From assembly GCA_035517495.1 (NCBI GenBank), contig DATIYT010000141.1:1-64000 (forward strand): a DNA stretch of 64,000 bases. The letters run 5' to 3'. Every line of letters starts with the position of its first letter. Within the stretch, counting starts at the first letter, position 1. Below, one piece after another: positions 16,961 through 25,604 of the stretch. The DNA is from DASZHJ01 sp035517495. Its GTDB lineage: Bacteria > Pseudomonadota > Alphaproteobacteria > ATCC43930 > CGMCC-115725. Below the pieces are notes generated by a model. It was not told the DNA's origin and searched no databases. It worked only from the letters and a program-made list of their open reading frames with translations. Both the position numbers and the translations under genes were made by a program.

Positions 16961-17694
16961 GCGTGCTGACCAAGATAGACGCGGCGCACTTCGGGATCGG
17001 CGCGCATCTCCGCGGGCGTTCCTTCCGCGATGAGCTTCCCCTGGTGTAGCACCGCGATCTTCTCGGCGACGCCAAAAACCACCGACATGTCGTGCTCGGT
17101 GAAGAGCAGCGTGAGGCCGCGCTCGGCGGCGATGCGCCGCAGCAGTTCCATGGTCTCCTGAGTCTCGCTCGCCGACATGCCCGCGGTCGGTTCGTCGAGC
17201 AGCAGCACCGTGGGATCGCAGGCGAGCGCGATGCCTAGCTCGAGCTGCTTCTGGTTGCCGTAGGCGAGCGTGCCGGCGACCGCGTGCGCTTCGCGCGCGA
17301 GTCCGATCTGCTCCAACAGCGCCACGGCCTCGTCGCGATAGAAGGCCTCGGAGCGCGACCAGAAATTGCGACCCCTTCCGCGATGCGCGATGAAGGCCGC
17401 CTGGATGTTCTCCAAGACCGAGAGCCGCGAGAAGATGTTGGTCCGCTGGAACGAGCGGCCTACCCCCATGCGGCAAATGTCGTGAGGCGGGGTTCCCGTA
17501 ATATCGCGGCCGTCGAGCAGGACTCGGCCTCCATCGGGGCGGAGATGACCGGTGATCAGGTTGAAGAAAGTCGATTTGCCGGCACCGTTGGGTCCGATCA
17601 CGGCGGCGATCTGGCGGGTCTCCACCGTGAGGCTCACCCCCGCGACGGCGACGAACCCGCCGAAGGCCTTGCTCAGACTCTGGACCTCAAGCAC
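16957..17694 (-). CDS. livG: Branched-chain amino acid ABC transporter ATP-binding protein LivG
   Basis: A 245-residue ATPase subunit with Walker A 'GPNGAGKSTFFNLITG', the LivG-typical 'GVGRSFQRTNIFSRLSVLENI', a signature-region variant 'LAYGNQKQLELG' in place of LSGG, and Walker B 'VLLLDEPTAGMS'. The start is set at GTG 17694 (V-LEVQSLSKAFGG), overlapping the livM stop by 8 bases. The upstream ATG at 17856 would add 54 residues with no resemblance to the family. Confidence 0.93.
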   Translation of the reverse strand: MLEVQSLSKAFGGFVAVAGVSLTVETRQIAAVIGPNGAGKSTFFNLITGHLRPDGGRVLLDGRDITGTPPHDICRMGVGRSFQRTNIFSRLSVLENIQAAFIAHRGRGRNFWSRSEAFYRDEAVALLEQIGLAREAHAVAGTLAYGNQKQLELGIALACDPTVLLLDEPTAGMSASETQETMELLRRIAAERGLTLLFTEHDMSVVFGVAEKIAVLHQGKLIAEGTPAEMRADPEVRRVYLGQHA

Positions 17695-18703
17695 GGTGTG
17701 CCGCCAGCCGATGCCTCGCGTAGCGATAGCCGGCGACCACGCCGCCGACGATGCCGCCGGGGAAGACGTAGAGCAGCACCAGCAGGATCGCGCCCAACAC
17801 GAAAGGCCAATACTCGGTGTAGGAGGTGATCTCCTGATTGAGCCATACCAGCGCAAAGGCGCCGACCGGCGGTCCCCAGAAATAATTCATGCCGCCGAGG
17901 ATGGTCATGATCATCACCTCGGCCGATTTTGCCCAGAAGACGTAGTCCGCGAAGACGCCGCGATTGAAAATGCCGAAGAGCGCACCGGCAAGCCCGGCGA
18001 AGGCGCCGGCCACCACGAAAGCCGCAAGCTCATAGGCGCGCACGTTGAGGCCGATAAAAGCCGCGCGTTCGGGATTGTCGCGGATGGAGGTGAGCATCCG
18101 CCCGAAGGGCGAGCGCGTGATCTTCCAGACCGCCGCCAGCGAGAGTGCCACCAGCGCCAGCGTCATGAGATAGAAGCGGTCGGCGATGCTCGAATGCCCG
18201 AGGCCGGGCAGAAGAACCATCCAGTCGAGGTCGGGGTAGGGGATGTTGGGCAGTCCCTGGTCGCCGCCGGTCACGTCATTCCACTTGAAGCAGATCGCCC
18301 AGACGATCTGAGAAAACGCAAGCGTCAGCATGGCGAAATAGATTTTGCTCAAACGCACGCAGAAATATCCGAATACCAGCGCACCCAGCGCTGCCGCGAG
18401 GCCGGCCGCGGGAAATGCCACCCAGAACGGTACGCCATAAGTCTTCATCAGGATGCCGCAGGCATAGGCGCCGATGCCGAAGTAGGCAACGTGGCCGAAC
18501 GAGACGAGTCCGGTGGTCCCGAGCAGCAGGTTGAGGCTCACCGCGAACAGCGCCTCGATGGCGATCTGGGTCCCGAGGAAGGTGTCGTAGCGAGAACCGA
18601 TGAAGGGAACGCACGCCGCCGCGAGGAAGACCACGAGGGTCCAGGGGATGCGCCGCGAGAGCGGCCAGGAGACGTGGGAAAGCGCAACATCTGCGCCGGT
18701 CAT
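17687..18703 (-). CDS. livM: Branched-chain amino acid ABC transporter permease LivM
   Basis: A 338-residue inner-membrane permease with about nine hydrophobic helices and LivM hallmarks: 'SLNLLLGTTGLVSFGHVAYFGIGAY', 'LTLAFSQIVWA', 'SPFGRMLTSIRDNPERAAFIGLNV' and 'LGGMNYFWGPPVGAF'. The ATG at 18703 overlaps the livH stop (ATGA), fixing the start and showing translational coupling. The protein pairs with LivH to form the membrane channel. Confidence 0.95.
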   Translation of the reverse strand: MTGADVALSHVSWPLSRRIPWTLVVFLAAACVPFIGSRYDTFLGTQIAIEALFAVSLNLLLGTTGLVSFGHVAYFGIGAYACGILMKTYGVPFWVAFPAAGLAAALGALVFGYFCVRLSKIYFAMLTLAFSQIVWAICFKWNDVTGGDQGLPNIPYPDLDWMVLLPGLGHSSIADRFYLMTLALVALSLAAVWKITRSPFGRMLTSIRDNPERAAFIGLNVRAYELAAFVVAGAFAGLAGALFGIFNRGVFADYVFWAKSAEVMIMTILGGMNYFWGPPVGAFALVWLNQEITSYTEYWPFVLGAILLVLLYVFPGGIVGGVVAGYRYARHRLAAHRA

Positions 18704-19581
18704 CGGATCGGTCTCCCCAGCAGGCCCCAGGGGCGGACGACCAGGATCACCGCCATCAAGGCGAAGACCGAGAACAGCGAGAAGCCCGGAAAGATCAGGA
18801 TGCCGAAGGAGAGCACCTGGCCGTAGATGAGCGAGCCCCAGAACGTGCCCCAAAACGAGCCGAGCCCGCCGATCACCACGACGATGAACGCCTGCACGAT
18901 GATCTCCACGTCCATGCCGGGGACGATGCCGACGATCGGTGTCACAAGCGCACCCGAGAGCCCTGCAAGAAAGGAGCTGACCGCGAACATCCCAGTGTAG
19001 ATCGCGCCGACGTTGGCGCCGAGCGCGTCCAGCATCTCGCGGTCATAGGAGGCCGCGCGTACCATCCGCCCGGCGCCGGTTCCGCTCAACATGCGCCAGC
19101 CGCCGACCGCGATCGCGAGGCCGAGCGCCATCACGAACAGGTTGTAGAGCGGCACGGTCGCGCCGAATAGCATGATGCTGCCGCCGAGGATCGGCGGACG
19201 CGACACCGAAAGCTGGCCCGTTCCCCAGACATATTTGGCGGCATCGCCGAGGATCAGCACCAGCGCGTAGGTGAAGAGGAGCTGGTACAGCTCCTCGCGG
19301 CCGTAAAGAAAGCGCAGCAGCACGCGCTCGATGATGGCGCCGAGAAGTGCCACGGAGGCCGCCGCGAATAACGCCGCCGGCCAGAAGGTCTCGCCGCTGG
19401 GGTGGAGCCATTGCACCATCTGCCAGGCGAGATAGGCGCCGAGCATGTAAAATGACCCATGCGCGAAATTGATCACGCGCATGACGCCGAACACCAGCGA
19501 GAGGCCGGAGGCGATCAAGAACAGAAACATGGCGGTGGTGAGACCGCCCACGAATTGGCTGAAGAGGAAGGACGCGGCCAC
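18700..19581 (-). CDS. livH: Branched-chain amino acid ABC transporter permease LivH
   Basis: A 293-residue permease with the LivH pattern 'ASGLSLVFGVMRVINFAHGSFYMLGAY', 'LYQLLFTYALVLILGDA', the GxxxRAASYDREMLDALGAN cytoplasmic loop and 'VVVIGGLGSFWGTFWGSLIYG'. It lies 47 bp downstream of the binding-protein gene. Family members carry leucine, isoleucine and valine or a broader range of amino acids, amides or urea, so the true substrate here is uncertain. Confidence 0.95.
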   Translation of the reverse strand: MAASFLFSQFVGGLTTAMFLFLIASGLSLVFGVMRVINFAHGSFYMLGAYLAWQMVQWLHPSGETFWPAALFAAASVALLGAIIERVLLRFLYGREELYQLLFTYALVLILGDAAKYVWGTGQLSVSRPPILGGSIMLFGATVPLYNLFVMALGLAIAVGGWRMLSGTGAGRMVRAASYDREMLDALGANVGAIYTGMFAVSSFLAGLSGALVTPIVGIVPGMDVEIIVQAFIVVVIGGLGSFWGTFWGSLIYGQVLSFGILIFPGFSLFSVFALMAVILVVRPWGLLGRPIR

Positions 19582-19628
19582 GTGGCCTTCCTGAGCTTAC
19601 GTCACCGCGTCCTGACTTCGGTTCGCGC

Positions 19629-20822
19629 TCAGTTCGTCATCGGCGCCGGGTTGTAGTAAGTCGGCGAGCCGATGATGGCGTAGGGGTATGCCGCATCCTT
19701 CACCATCACGCCCCAGAATTCGCCGGCGTCGGCGTCGTGGGTCTTGGGATCGAAGGTGCGCTTACCCAGGGGCGTGTCATAGGTGAGGCCAGCCATGGCC
19801 GCCGCCACCTTGTCGGAATCGGTGCTGCCGGCCTTCTGGATCCCCGCCACCAGCGCCAGGATGGAGCTGTAGCCCTGGGCCGCCCAGCCCGAGCCGACGT
19901 CGGACTTCATGAACGCCTTGAGCCGCTCAATGAACGCCTTGTGCTCAGCCGGTTCTTTGCCCGGCCAAATCACGGGGTCATAGGCATCGGCCCAGATACC
20001 GTAGGGAAAGTCGGCGCCGAGCGGTTGCGTCACGTCGACCGCGCCCACCTCGCCGCCATCGGCGAGCCTGTTGCTGATTGCCTTGAAGTATCCGAGCGGC
20101 GTTCCCTGCTTGACCAGAGTGAGGAAATCGCCGGCGAAAAGCGCGCAGTAGACGGCATCCGGTTGCTTGCTCATTTGCGCCGTGATGAACGGCGTGAGGT
20201 CGGGCTCGCCCAGCTTCGGCCACTGCTGATCGACGATCTCGATGTCGGGCCTGAGCTGCTTCAAGTGTGCGGCGAAGGCGGCGATCACGTCGCGCCCATA
20301 GGCGTAGTCGGGGGCAATCGTGGCGATCTTCTTTATCTGCCACTTGGACACGATAATCGCGCCCGATTGTCCCTCGATCGCCGTGTTGGACGCCACGCGG
20401 AAGACGTAAGGATGGATGTTTTGCGGCGATGTGAGCTGCGTCGTCTTGGCCGCCGGCGCGAGGAAAACGATCTTGTTTTCCTTGGAGATGGTTGAGACCG
20501 CCGGCGCCTCTGCCGAAGTCAACGTGCCGATCAGGAACTGAGCGCCGTCCTTGATGATGAGCTCGCGCGCGAGCCGCACCGCTTCGTCGGCGTTGGCCTT
20601 GCTATCGCGCGGAAGAATTTCAAGATCCTGGCCGAGCACGCCGCCCTTGGCGTTGATTTCCGCGACCGCCATTTGGGCGCCCTTCAAGATCGGCACTCCG
20701 TAAACCGATGTCGGACCCGACAGCGGGATCGGAAATCCGATCTTTATCGTATCCTTGGCCATCGCAAAGGACGGCACCATGGCGACGGCACAAGCGAGCG
20801 CCAATAAGCGACGCAACGGCAT
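19629..20822 (-). CDS. livK: Branched-chain amino acid ABC transporter substrate-binding protein (LivK-like)
   Basis: A periplasmic receptor of 397 residues, type I periplasmic-binding fold. It begins 'MPLRRLLALACAVAMVPSFAMAK' (signal peptide); ATG 20822 is preceded by GGGAGG, a strong RBS, and an upstream ATG at 20951 lacks family similarity. Conserved text includes 'IKIGFPIPLSGPTSVYG', 'QMAVAEINAKGGVLGQDLEI' and 'YAYGRDVIAAFAAHLKQ'. It leads the liv operon and delivers ligand to LivHM. Ligand identity is inferred from the operon only. Confidence 0.93.
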   Translation of the reverse strand: MPLRRLLALACAVAMVPSFAMAKDTIKIGFPIPLSGPTSVYGVPILKGAQMAVAEINAKGGVLGQDLEILPRDSKANADEAVRLARELIIKDGAQFLIGTLTSAEAPAVSTISKENKIVFLAPAAKTTQLTSPQNIHPYVFRVASNTAIEGQSGAIIVSKWQIKKIATIAPDYAYGRDVIAAFAAHLKQLRPDIEIVDQQWPKLGEPDLTPFITAQMSKQPDAVYCALFAGDFLTLVKQGTPLGYFKAISNRLADGGEVGAVDVTQPLGADFPYGIWADAYDPVIWPGKEPAEHKAFIERLKAFMKSDVGSGWAAQGYSSILALVAGIQKAGSTDSDKVAAAMAGLTYDTPLGKRTFDPKTHDADAGEFWGVMVKDAAYPYAIIGSPTYYNPAPMTN

Positions 20823-20947
20823 GCAAACCTCCCTGTTCGGCCGCGATTTAGACCATCGAGGCATCTTGGCAATTAGCGCGCCATCGTCGTTCGGAGCCTC
20901 CGCCGCTGTCAAGCGCCGACTGGCGGAACCCGGCCTATCACCGCGAT

Positions 20948-21907
20948 TCACTCGTTCTTGAGTCTCGCGGCAAAGAACCGCGTCACCTCTTGGATTGCAT
21001 CCGCCCAGGCCGCGGCATCACCGCCTGTAGTAGCCCCGCGCCCGTCCGGCGCATTGGGATTGCGGCGCGTGGCGATGAAGCGGGTCGGCGCGAAACTGTC
21101 GAAGGAGTGCCGCGCACCCGGGTAAATTTTGAGACGGACGGGAATCGCTTGATCCGCGGCGTTGGCAAGCGCCTGGCAATGCTCGGCGGGCGTCCAATCG
21201 TCGGCGCTGCCGATCAGGATCAGCAGCGGCGCAATCGCCCGATAGGTGCCGACATACGCGGTGACCGGACCTTGCGTTCCCGCCTGGCGCTCGACCGACC
21301 AATTGCCATACCGGCCGGCGCAACCGGGGTAAAGTGCGATGGCGGCCGCAAAACCATGTCGCTTCTGCTCGGCGAGCGGCGCTTGGTCCGAGGTCGGCAT
21401 AGCCACCGCGAGCAACGTGGCGCCGCCGCCGTGGGAACCGCCCATGAGGCCCACATGTGCCCCATCGACGAAGTTCTGCTGACGCAAATAGGCGAGCGCC
21501 GCGTAGGCGTCGAAGGCCTGTGCCAGCGTTCCAACCTTGCGCAGGTTCGCGTCGGGTGTGTCGGCCGGCGCCGTGCAGACGCCGTCGGGAAATCCGCGCG
21601 TCGAAAAGCTGTCGGGCATCAGAATCACATAACCCTGCGCCGCCAACACCGCCGCCCATCGCCGTGGCGCCCCGCCGGAGCGAGGACCAAGGCCGCTGCA
21701 GTCGTGGACGATGACGATCGCGGGAAACCGTCCCTCGCCGACGGGCCGCAGCAATTCGACCGGTATTTGTTCATCGCCCGAAAATGGCGTCGAGGTCGCG
21801 AGGTTCAGGGATTGCGACGCAAAGCCGGGGGCGTCGTCGGCGCCCGCCCGCGTCGCGAGCGCAAGCAGGAGCAACAGAACCGAAGCGCCGAAGATGGCCC
21901 GCCGCAT
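20948..21907 (-). CDS. Exported dienelactone-hydrolase-family protein
   Basis: A 319-residue alpha/beta hydrolase. ATG 21907 gives a signal peptide 'MRRAIFGASVLLLLLALATRAGADD'; ATG 21931 is an alternative start. Strand motifs 'FPAIVIVHDCSGLG' and 'GYVILMPDSFSTRG', the nucleophile elbow GGSHGGG (Ser), the acidic 'GSADDWTP' and the catalytic His in 'ARHSFDSF' make a complete triad. It resembles periplasmic dienelactone-hydrolase-like carboxylesterases. The substrate is unknown. Confidence 0.83.
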   Translation of the reverse strand: MRRAIFGASVLLLLLALATRAGADDAPGFASQSLNLATSTPFSGDEQIPVELLRPVGEGRFPAIVIVHDCSGLGPRSGGAPRRWAAVLAAQGYVILMPDSFSTRGFPDGVCTAPADTPDANLRKVGTLAQAFDAYAALAYLRQQNFVDGAHVGLMGGSHGGGATLLAVAMPTSDQAPLAEQKRHGFAAAIALYPGCAGRYGNWSVERQAGTQGPVTAYVGTYRAIAPLLILIGSADDWTPAEHCQALANAADQAIPVRLKIYPGARHSFDSFAPTRFIATRRNPNAPDGRGATTGGDAAAWADAIQEVTRFFAARLKNE

Positions 21908-22030
21908 CGTCACTCTCCTAGCGCGAAGCATCGTTCGATTGAGCTACACGCCATGCCGAACTGACAACGAACATCGGACTTTTCAATCCGCAATTAAAAG
22001 GGTATATATATATCATTTAACTATCTCTGG

Positions 22031-24610
22031 TTGTCGAAGGTGCAATCCGAAGTCGAAGACTTACTGAAGGCAGCCAATGACGCCAGCGCGCAGGTCCGGG
22101 CGCTCTGGCTCGCTTACATCGCGCTTGGCGCCTACTTGCTGGTGACCGTCGGAGGCACCACACACAAGCAACTGCTGCTCGACCAGCCGACGGAGTTGCC
22201 GCTTCTCGGCGTCCACCTTCCCCTCAAGGCATTTTTCCAGATCGTACCGGTACTCTTCGTGCTCGTGCATGCTTACGTGTTGGTTCAGCTCTACCTCCTT
22301 TCAAGGACGCTGCATTTCTTGAAGGCGTCAATCGAGGACAATATCAAGATTAGATCGGACCGCGAACGGCTGCGCACCCGTATCGACAGCTTCGTGGTAA
22401 CGCAGCTGATTTTGGTAACCAGCCGCTCATGGCTGACGCAGTCCTTCCTGCGCGTCACCGCTTGGCTCACCCTTCTGGTCGCGCCGATCCTGCTGCTGCT
22501 GATCTTTCAAGTGCAATTCCTCGCCTATCACGATGTTTCCACGACTTGGGTGCACCGTGTCGCGGTGATCGCCGATCTCTTGCTTGTGTGGTTGTTATGG
22601 CCTGCCGTCATTCACCCTTCGGGCCGCTTTGGCGGAGCGCTGTCGGCGCTGGTCTATGGCACGGTCACGCGGCTGCTGGGAGTATGGACAATGGCGAGCG
22701 GGCTGATCGAGCGGCTGCGCGGAGAGGGCATTCGATGGGATGACATTAGGCCGGCTCTGCGAACCGCGTGGGCCGGATTCGAATTGCAAGACGCCATATA
22801 CGATATCCTACGTCAGTTTGCCGGACTCGCGGTCTTAGTTGTGACCTGTGGCCTTGTTATCGGGTTCTCGGTATTCATTGCGACCATACCGGGAGAGTGG
22901 ATTGAAAGACATTGGACGGAGGGAATGCAGGCATTTTCCGCGGATCAATTGCCCGAGGAATGCAAGGCAATTCTTGGAGAACCGCGATCTGCAGCCGATC
23001 CCACGAGCGGCAAAAGGACGCCGATGGTTTGGGAGTTGAGAATAGTCGATGCCGACTTGTTCAAAGCCACGGTTTCTTCACCCACACTGGCATGCCTTTC
23101 GAACCCGTTGCTCTGGCAAGCTAGCACCTCTTTGAGCGCTGCCTCGCGTAGCGGTCGCGTGCGGCAGGCGGGAACATGGTGGCCGACGGCGATCTTATTC
23201 GAAGGCGCGCCTGACCAAGTGCACAGCGTTGCTAGAAGCTGGTTCGCGCGCAACATTGTCCTGACATACGCATACCTTACGGATTTGGATGCTGAACAAA
23301 TCAAAAAAGTCGAGCACACCATCATTCTGAGAGGCCGCGACTTGCGATATGCGGCGCTCGATGCGTCCGATCTGCGCAAGGTCGATCTGAGTGACGCTGA
23401 ACTCGAGGGTGCCACCCTCGGCAGATCCGATCTGAGAAATGCAAATCTCACGGAAGCGAATTTGGCGGGAGCGGACCTGTTCGGCGCGCGACTTGGCGAG
23501 GCGAACCTGAGTGAAGCGAAGCTCCGTTATGCGGAACTGCGCGAAGTGGACGCACCGGGGGCGCACTTCGATCACGCCGATTTGGAAGGCGCCAAGCTAA
23601 GCGACGCAAATCTTCCAGACGCGTCGTTCACGGGCGCGACGATGAACAATGTGGAAATGCGCGGAACCAAGTTAAAAAATACAGACTTCAATGGCGCCGC
23701 GCTTATCGGTGCATCATTCTTAAATGCGCACTTGCAAAGCTCAAAATTCAGAGCTGCGGACCTTTATGGCGCAGGGTTCGACGACGCGGATTTGCAAGGG
23801 GCAAGTTTCGGTTTATCGAATCTCGAAGGAGCGAGCCTCAGCAATGTGCATGCCGAAGGCGCACAGTTCGATAATGCGCACATGCAGGCGGCGCAACTTG
23901 GAGGCGCCCAACTGCTCGGCGCTTCGTTTCACTACACGGAGCTGCAAGCGGCATCGTTGACCGGGGTGAATGCCGTCGGTGCGTCCTTTAATTACGCCCA
24001 CCTGGAGGGCGCGAATTTCGAGCACGCGCAGTTGAGGGGAGCCGACCTGCGCGACGCAAAGCTATGGCGCGCGACGATCGACGATGCAAATTTCGCCAGC
24101 ACCGATGTTCGTCGGGTTGATACGACCAAGCCATCCCCTGCGCCGGAAACGACGATTGCCGATTGGCTCAAATCAATTCCGTCGGGTGATGCGCGCGACC
24201 AGGCGCAGCGGCAGCTGGCTCGCCTCGCCGATCCGTTGAGCCCCGATCCCGGAACCGCAATGAACAATATTTGGTCCGCACTCGCCCAATGCGGCTGGGA
24301 CGAAGCTGCGACCCGCGCGGCGGCGGGGTCGGCCGACCCACGCTGCGCCCTCGATCCTGGACGCGACGATGACAGTCTTGCGGTCCTGCTCACCTCCCTA
24401 GCCTGTCGACCGAGCGGCAATTCCCTTTATGTCGCCGCCGGGCTCGCAGACCGAATCATCTATGAATGGCCTTTGGAACCAAAGCGGACGGTCTTCGGCA
24501 AGGTCGCCAAGCATTTGCTATCCAATGAATGCGCCGGCGCGAAGGGACTATCCGCGGATCAGATCGCGCAGTTGAAGCAACTTCTGCCTGCATCGGCTGC
24601 GGCAAACTGA
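22031..24610 (+). CDS. Membrane-anchored pentapeptide-repeat protein
   Basis: The 859-residue protein has about five hydrophobic segments in the first ~290 residues (near 24-42, 66-92, 140-168, 178-196 and 265-285). Roughly 50 consecutive pentapeptide repeats of the A(D/N)LxG type follow (about residues 437-695: 'LRKVDLSDAELEGATLGRSDL', 'GADLFGARLGEANLSEAKL' and so on), which should fold as a right-handed quadrilateral beta-helix. A non-repetitive tail of about 160 residues holds five cysteines. No ATG fits: TTG 22031 or GTG 22040 are the available starts after an in-frame stop at 21995. It is transcribed alone behind an A/T-rich stretch (TATATATATAT near 22003). The function is unknown; soluble relatives protect gyrase or act as scaffolds. 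Confidence 0.85.
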   Translation: MSKVQSEVEDLLKAANDASAQVRALWLAYIALGAYLLVTVGGTTHKQLLLDQPTELPLLGVHLPLKAFFQIVPVLFVLVHAYVLVQLYLLSRTLHFLKASIEDNIKIRSDRERLRTRIDSFVVTQLILVTSRSWLTQSFLRVTAWLTLLVAPILLLLIFQVQFLAYHDVSTTWVHRVAVIADLLLVWLLWPAVIHPSGRFGGALSALVYGTVTRLLGVWTMASGLIERLRGEGIRWDDIRPALRTAWAGFELQDAIYDILRQFAGLAVLVVTCGLVIGFSVFIATIPGEWIERHWTEGMQAFSADQLPEECKAILGEPRSAADPTSGKRTPMVWELRIVDADLFKATVSSPTLACLSNPLLWQASTSLSAASRSGRVRQAGTWWPTAILFEGAPDQVHSVARSWFARNIVLTYAYLTDLDAEQIKKVEHTIILRGRDLRYAALDASDLRKVDLSDAELEGATLGRSDLRNANLTEANLAGADLFGARLGEANLSEAKLRYAELREVDAPGAHFDHADLEGAKLSDANLPDASFTGATMNNVEMRGTKLKNTDFNGAALIGASFLNAHLQSSKFRAADLYGAGFDDADLQGASFGLSNLEGASLSNVHAEGAQFDNAHMQAAQLGGAQLLGASFHYTELQAASLTGVNAVGASFNYAHLEGANFEHAQLRGADLRDAKLWRATIDDANFASTDVRRVDTTKPSPAPETTIADWLKSIPSGDARDQAQRQLARLADPLSPDPGTAMNNIWSALAQCGWDEAATRAAAGSADPRCALDPGRDDDSLAVLLTSLACRPSGNSLYVAAGLADRIIYEWPLEPKRTVFGKVAKHLLSNECAGAKGLSADQIAQLKQLLPASAAAN

Positions 24611-24712
24611 GGCGACCAGGCGCTCAACCTGCCGGACCGGCCGCCCGCGAATTCCTGTTGCCCCGGGAAACCCGCCTTGGGACACTCGCCCGCGATCGGC
24701 AGAGGAGGAGTG

Positions 24713-25591
24713 ATGAGCGGCGAGCCCGTAATCGGCATTATCGGCGGCAGCGGCCTCTATCAGATCGACGGCATAGAGGGACTCGAATGGCGCGCGGTCG
24801 CCTCGCCTTTCGGAAAGCCGTCCGACGAGCTGTGCCTCGGTCGGCTCGGCGGCGTCCGCGTGGTTTTCCTGCCGCGGCATGGGCGCGGTCATCGACTCTC
24901 GCCCACGGCGATCGACTATCGCGCCAATATCGATGCCCTGAAGCGCGCGGGTGTGACCGACGTGCTCTCGCTCTCGGCGGTCGGAAGCTTGCGCGCGAAC
25001 CTGCCGCCGGGAACCTTCGTGCTCGTGGACCAGTTCGTCGACCGCACCTTTGCGCGCCAGAAGAGCTTCTTCGGCGAAGGCTGCGTCGCCCATGTATCGC
25101 TCGCCCACCCCGTCTGTTCGCGCCTGGCCGATGCGCTCGCGACCGCGGGGGCCGCCGCGGGTCTCGCATTGCATCGCGGCGGCACCTATCTGGTAATGGA
25201 AGGGCCGCAATTCTCGACCTTGGCCGAGAGCCGGCTCTACCAAAGCTGGGGCTGCGACGTGATCGGCATGACCAACATGCCCGAAGCCAAGCTGGCGCGC
25301 GAAGCCGAGCTCTGCTACGCGACGGTGGGGATGGTGACCGATTTTGATTGCTGGCACCCGGACCACGACCATGTGACTGTGGAGGCCGTGGTGAAGGTGC
25401 TGCTGGCCAATGCCGACCGCGCTCGCTCGCTGGTGAAACAGGTGGTGCCCGTGCTGGCGGCTCGACCCTCGGTCTGTCCCGCGGGCTGCGATCGCGCGCT
25501 CGATCACGCCATCATCACCGCGCCCGAGGCGCGCGATCCGGCGCTGCTCCGGCGCCTCGACGCTGTTGCCGGCCGGGTGCTCGACAAATGA
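24713..25591 (+). CDS. mtnP: S-methyl-5'-thioadenosine phosphorylase
   Basis: The enzyme phosphorolyses methylthioadenosine (and often 5'-deoxyadenosine) to adenine and 5-(methylthio)ribose-1-phosphate. The 292-residue protein shows the MTAP pattern: 'IGIIGGSGLYQI', 'VVFLPRHGRGHRLSP', 'INxxANIDALKRAGV'-like 'IDYRANIDALKRAGV', 'SAVGSL', 'EGPQFSTLAESRLYQSWG', 'VIGMTNMPEAKLAREAELCYATVGMVTDFD'. ATG 24713 follows AGGAGGAG and removes 12 spurious upstream codons. It is first in the mtnP-mtnA-aldolase operon; mtnA starts 13 bp after its stop. Confidence 0.95.
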   Translation: MSGEPVIGIIGGSGLYQIDGIEGLEWRAVASPFGKPSDELCLGRLGGVRVVFLPRHGRGHRLSPTAIDYRANIDALKRAGVTDVLSLSAVGSLRANLPPGTFVLVDQFVDRTFARQKSFFGEGCVAHVSLAHPVCSRLADALATAGAAAGLALHRGGTYLVMEGPQFSTLAESRLYQSWGCDVIGMTNMPEAKLAREAELCYATVGMVTDFDCWHPDHDHVTVEAVVKVLLANADRARSLVKQVVPVLAARPSVCPAGCDRALDHAIITAPEARDPALLRRLDAVAGRVLDK

Positions 25592-25604
25592 GGACGATCG
25601 CGCC

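Noticed and set aside
16961..17476. N-terminal extension of LivF fused to extra sequence (410-residue frame)
   Set aside because: The extra part translates livG DNA in another frame and has no homology; an ATGA overlap at 16960 gives a normal-length LivF.
22429..24130. Repetitive DNA resembling a CRISPR or tandem repeat array
   Set aside because: The periodic signal comes from codons of the pentapeptide repeats in one reading frame; there are no identical repeats with unique spacers.
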